A stretch of DNA of 64,000 nt. It comes from Pseudoalteromonas sp. XMcav2-N. Lineage in GTDB: Bacteria > Pseudomonadota > Gammaproteobacteria > Enterobacterales > Alteromonadaceae. This document shows, piece after piece, positions 61,975 to 64,000 of the stretch. Under the pieces are notes generated by a model. That model searched no databases. It had not been told where the DNA came from and saw only the letters and a list, made by a program, of their open reading frames with translations. The position numbers and the translations under genes were made by a program. The number at the start of each line of letters is the position of its first letter. Position 1 is the stretch's first letter. Where the stretch lies: contig NZ_JAMXSF010000003.1 of NCBI RefSeq assembly GCF_024124545.1, positions 310,001-374,000 on the forward strand, read 5' to 3'.

Positions 61975-62466
61975 ATGCCTATCTTTAGTTCTCAAGCGTT
62001 ACTTGCTGCTAGTATGTCAGTCAGTGCGTTGCTTGGTTCAAAATCGGTTCATACCGAAGTCATCATCCCTAGTACACCGGAAAAGGTATGGCAAGTACTC
62101 ACAGATATTGAGCGCTATAGCGAGTGGAATCCTGCGATTACCCTAGTGGAAGGTGAGCTTAAAGAAGGTAATAAAGTAACCTATCGCTTTCAAGAAACCG
62201 ATACCAAAGCCGCGAATATCTCTTCAGAAGTCATTGAGATTTCCCCTCATCGCCATCTTAACCACAAAGGTGGGATTTGGGGTATCATCACTTTTGACCA
62301 GCACTACTATCTAGAGCCGCACGAGCTTGGGACTAAGTTTATTATTCACGAGGATTATACTGGGGTGTACGTGAATTTTTGGGATGAGTCACACACCCAG
62401 AAGCAGTATCAAAATATGGCGGATGTGCTACAGAGTCGCGTGTTAGATTTATACCCTAATGAGTAA
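61975..62466 (+). CDS. SRPBCC-family protein with N-terminal hydrophobic segment
   Basis: 163 residues from ATG 61975, five bases after GGAGG (61965-61969). Residues 1-25 (ALLAASMSVSALLG) look like a signal peptide or membrane anchor. The rest is the START/Bet v1-like fold: VHTEVIIPSTPEKVWQVLTD, IERYSEWNPAI, and EDYTGVYVNFW. Such proteins bind hydrophobic small molecules, sometimes as cyclase-like or lipid-transfer partners. Its position in a run with an SDR and hydrolase-fold gene suggests a ligand-modifying pathway; no substrate can be named. Confidence 0.8.
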   Translation: MPIFSSQALLAASMSVSALLGSKSVHTEVIIPSTPEKVWQVLTDIERYSEWNPAITLVEGELKEGNKVTYRFQETDTKAANISSEVIEISPHRHLNHKGGIWGIITFDQHYYLEPHELGTKFIIHEDYTGVYVNFWDESHTQKQYQNMADVLQSRVLDLYPNE

Positions 62467-62481
62467 AGTTGCAGGTCATTT

Positions 62482-63393
62482 ATGTCAAACATCATCAATA
62501 TAAATACTATCGCCCAAATCCACAAAGCACTTGGTCTAGCAGCACCTATGCATCCACTTATCTCCTTAATTCAAATTGATGAGCGGATCACTAAGTATGA
62601 CTATGGTGACGCAACTTACGTTTACGACTTCTATCAAATAGCGTTTAAGTCTGGGATTACTGGTGACATCACCTACGGTCGAAATCATTATGATTATGAC
62701 CAAGGCAGTATGGTATTTACCAAACCAGGGCAAGCTCAGCACTATAGCAACACTGGTGAAACTGATAACGAGCAAGGTTGGGTATTGCTGTTTCACCCAG
62801 ACTTAATACGCCGCTCAGGGCTGGCAAGTCAGATGGAGAGCTACTCGTTTTTTTCTTACGATACCAATGAAGCATTGCACCTATCAGAGCGAGAAAAGGC
62901 TATCTTGAGTGACCTAGTCAATCAGATTGAAGAAGAGTATAGCCAGAACATAGATAAACATACGCAACGTTTGATCGTTTCCAATATTGAACTGATTCTA
63001 AATTACTGCACTCGTTACTATGAGCGTCAATTCCTTGTGCGCCAAAATCATAACCTCGATTTGATGGAGCGGGTCGACAGTATATTAAAGCAGTATTTTG
63101 AGTCAGAAAAAGCTCTTGAACATGGCTTACCAACGGTGAAATACCTTAGTGAAGCGATGTGTATGTCTAGTAGTTACCTTAGCGATATGATGAAAAATGC
63201 AACGGGTCGCAACGCTCAGCAATATATTCAAGATCAACTGATCGATAGGATAAAGAACGCTCTGCTGAGCACTAATGAGCAAGTGAGTCAGATTGCTTAT
63301 GGGTTAGGCTTCGAATACCCGCAGCATCTATCGAAACTGTTTAAAGCGAAAACAGGATTGACCCCAATTGAGTATAGAAAGTCGATGAACTAA
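62482..63393 (+). CDS. AraC-family transcriptional regulator
   Basis: 303 residues. N-terminal cupin-like sensor domain (~30-150; GSMVFTKPGQAQHYSN) and a C-terminal AraC/XylS double helix-turn-helix (~205-303; YLSEAMCMSSSYLSDMMKN, VSQIAYGLGFEYPQHLSKLF, KAKTGLTPIEYRK). The final domain is complete, with the family end pattern GFEYPQHLSKLFKAKTGLTP shortened at 20 residues. Starts 15 bases after the SRPBCC stop, so it is likely in the same operon. It could bind the 21-bp repeat at 60096-60124. The SDR gene downstream is separated by 244 bases. Confidence 0.9.
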   Translation: MSNIININTIAQIHKALGLAAPMHPLISLIQIDERITKYDYGDATYVYDFYQIAFKSGITGDITYGRNHYDYDQGSMVFTKPGQAQHYSNTGETDNEQGWVLLFHPDLIRRSGLASQMESYSFFSYDTNEALHLSEREKAILSDLVNQIEEEYSQNIDKHTQRLIVSNIELILNYCTRYYERQFLVRQNHNLDLMERVDSILKQYFESEKALEHGLPTVKYLSEAMCMSSSYLSDMMKNATGRNAQQYIQDQLIDRIKNALLSTNEQVSQIAYGLGFEYPQHLSKLFKAKTGLTPIEYRKSMN

Positions 63394-63474
63394 ACGCTTA
63401 AGCCTACATCTACAGAGAACGAAAATAACTTTACGCAAAATGTAGGATCTTTCATTCCCGATATAAAATGACAC

Positions 63475-63501
63475 AGAGAAGCAAAGATGCAGGCTTCTCT
63501 T
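63475..63501 (+). terminator. Hairpin after the AraC-family gene, possible terminator
   Basis: AGAGAAGC (63475-63482) and GCTTCTCT (63493-63500) with a ten-base loop, 82 bases after the stop codon. The downstream sequence is T CAATACTG, so the U-tract is missing. Confidence 0.35.
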
Positions 63502-63637
63502 CAATACTGAATGATTGGCACGATCTGAATGAATGCTGTCGTCATTGGATGTCTGGTGGCGCGATCTGAGAGCCTATAATGTATCCATCAGCTTACAACT
63601 CTAAGCAAATCATGGCATACGAAAAGAGGCACTCAGC

Positions 63638-64000
63638 ATGACAAATACAGCATTAATTACTGGCGCATCAAGCGGTATCGGCCTGGAACTGGCAAAAATT
63701 CACGCAAGCAAAGGTAGTAACCTGATACTTGTTGCTCGTTCTGAGTCAAAACTCAATGACCTCAAATCAGAACTAGAAAATCAGTATGGTGTTCAGGTTA
63801 CAGTCATTTCTTTAGATCTCTCTCAACCTAGCTCAGCTCAAGCGCTATTTGAACAAACCGAAGCGCGTTCTCTACAAGCCGATACCCTAATTAACAACGC
63901 AGGTTTTGGTGGGCATGGCAAATTCCATGAACGTTCTCTGGCCGATGAACAAGCGATGATGCAAGTGAACATGGTTACATTGACTAATCTGACGCACCTT
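63638..64000 (+). CDS. SDR family NAD(P)-dependent oxidoreductase (cut by window end)
   Basis: 121 residues visible, open at 64000. Rossmann motif TGASSGIG (residues ~8-15), LVARSESKL after strand 2 (NADP-type) and NNAGFGGHG. It resembles the DltE/YdfG-like SDR group, different from the SDR at 61112. GAGG lies nine bases before the ATG. A TATAAT at 63575-63580 may be its -10 box. The C-terminal half, with the catalytic Ser and YxxxK, is outside the window. Confidence 0.85.
   Translation, partial: MTNTALITGASSGIGLELAKIHASKGSNLILVARSESKLNDLKSELENQYGVQVTVISLDLSQPSSAQALFEQTEARSLQADTLINNAGFGGHGKFHERSLADEQAMMQVNMVTLTNLTHL

Overview
The window looks like chromosome from a marine gammaproteobacterium of the order Alteromonadales, most likely Pseudoalteromonas. 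The reasons are the gene content (ProQ-Prc, ZapC-RlmKL-Uup synteny, DUF3466, DUF2835, GDH-180 glutamate dehydrogenase), a chitin-degradation cluster ordered as in marine Alteromonas/Pseudoalteromonas strains, and a sodium-energetics locus. Genus is inferred; no rRNA or marker phylogeny was available. Almost everything from 1 to 58.9 kb reads as settled core genome, mostly on the minus strand.

Layout. 1-7.1 kb: a truncated TPR protein, a frameshifted periplasmic solute-binding protein, a PstS-like protein plus outer-membrane porin pair, a methyl-accepting chemotaxis protein, a MAPEG membrane protein and a lipoprotein. 7.2-17.6 kb: four secreted chitin-utilisation proteins on one strand (a GH18 chitinase of ChiC/ChiD type, an AA10 lytic polysaccharide monooxygenase, a ChiA-type GH18 chitinase and an M4 metalloprotease), all carrying CBM5/12 chitin-binding modules. 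18-26 kb: the housekeeping block pyrD, zapC, rlmKL, a glutaredoxin-like gene, uup and a DUF3466 gene. 26-38 kb: the giant NAD-glutamate dehydrogenase and a four-gene envelope operon (DUF1302 outer-membrane protein, DUF1329 protein, YCF48/BNR protein, RND/MMPL permease). 38-47 kb: DUF2835, pepN, nhaC, prc, proQ, a small acidic protein, msrC and a small membrane protein.

47.3-58.8 kb is a sodium/proton module: nhaR, a P-type cation ATPase and an Mrp-type antiporter operon whose order (E, F, G, MbhD-like, MbhE-MnhB fusion, C, D, double D) resembles the membrane arm of archaeal Mbh complexes. Genes from the ATPase to the last antiporter subunit mostly overlap by a few bases. A nearly identical sequence box lies both upstream of nhaR and upstream of the ATPase, and is a good candidate for the NhaR operator. 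An HPF-like gene diverges from nhaR.

At 58,894 the core stops at a 26-base fragment of the 3' end of a tRNA-Ser gene (minus strand). No tRNA body follows. This is the signature of an integrated element. To its right come about 1.25 kb of non-coding DNA with several inverted repeats, then plus-strand accessory genes: an alpha/beta hydrolase-fold protein with a cysteine in the nucleophile position, an SDR oxidoreductase, an SRPBCC protein, an AraC-family regulator, and a second SDR gene cut by the window end. A 21-bp-spaced direct repeat just upstream of the first gene is a plausible AraC-type operator. The other end of the element and its integrase are outside the window.
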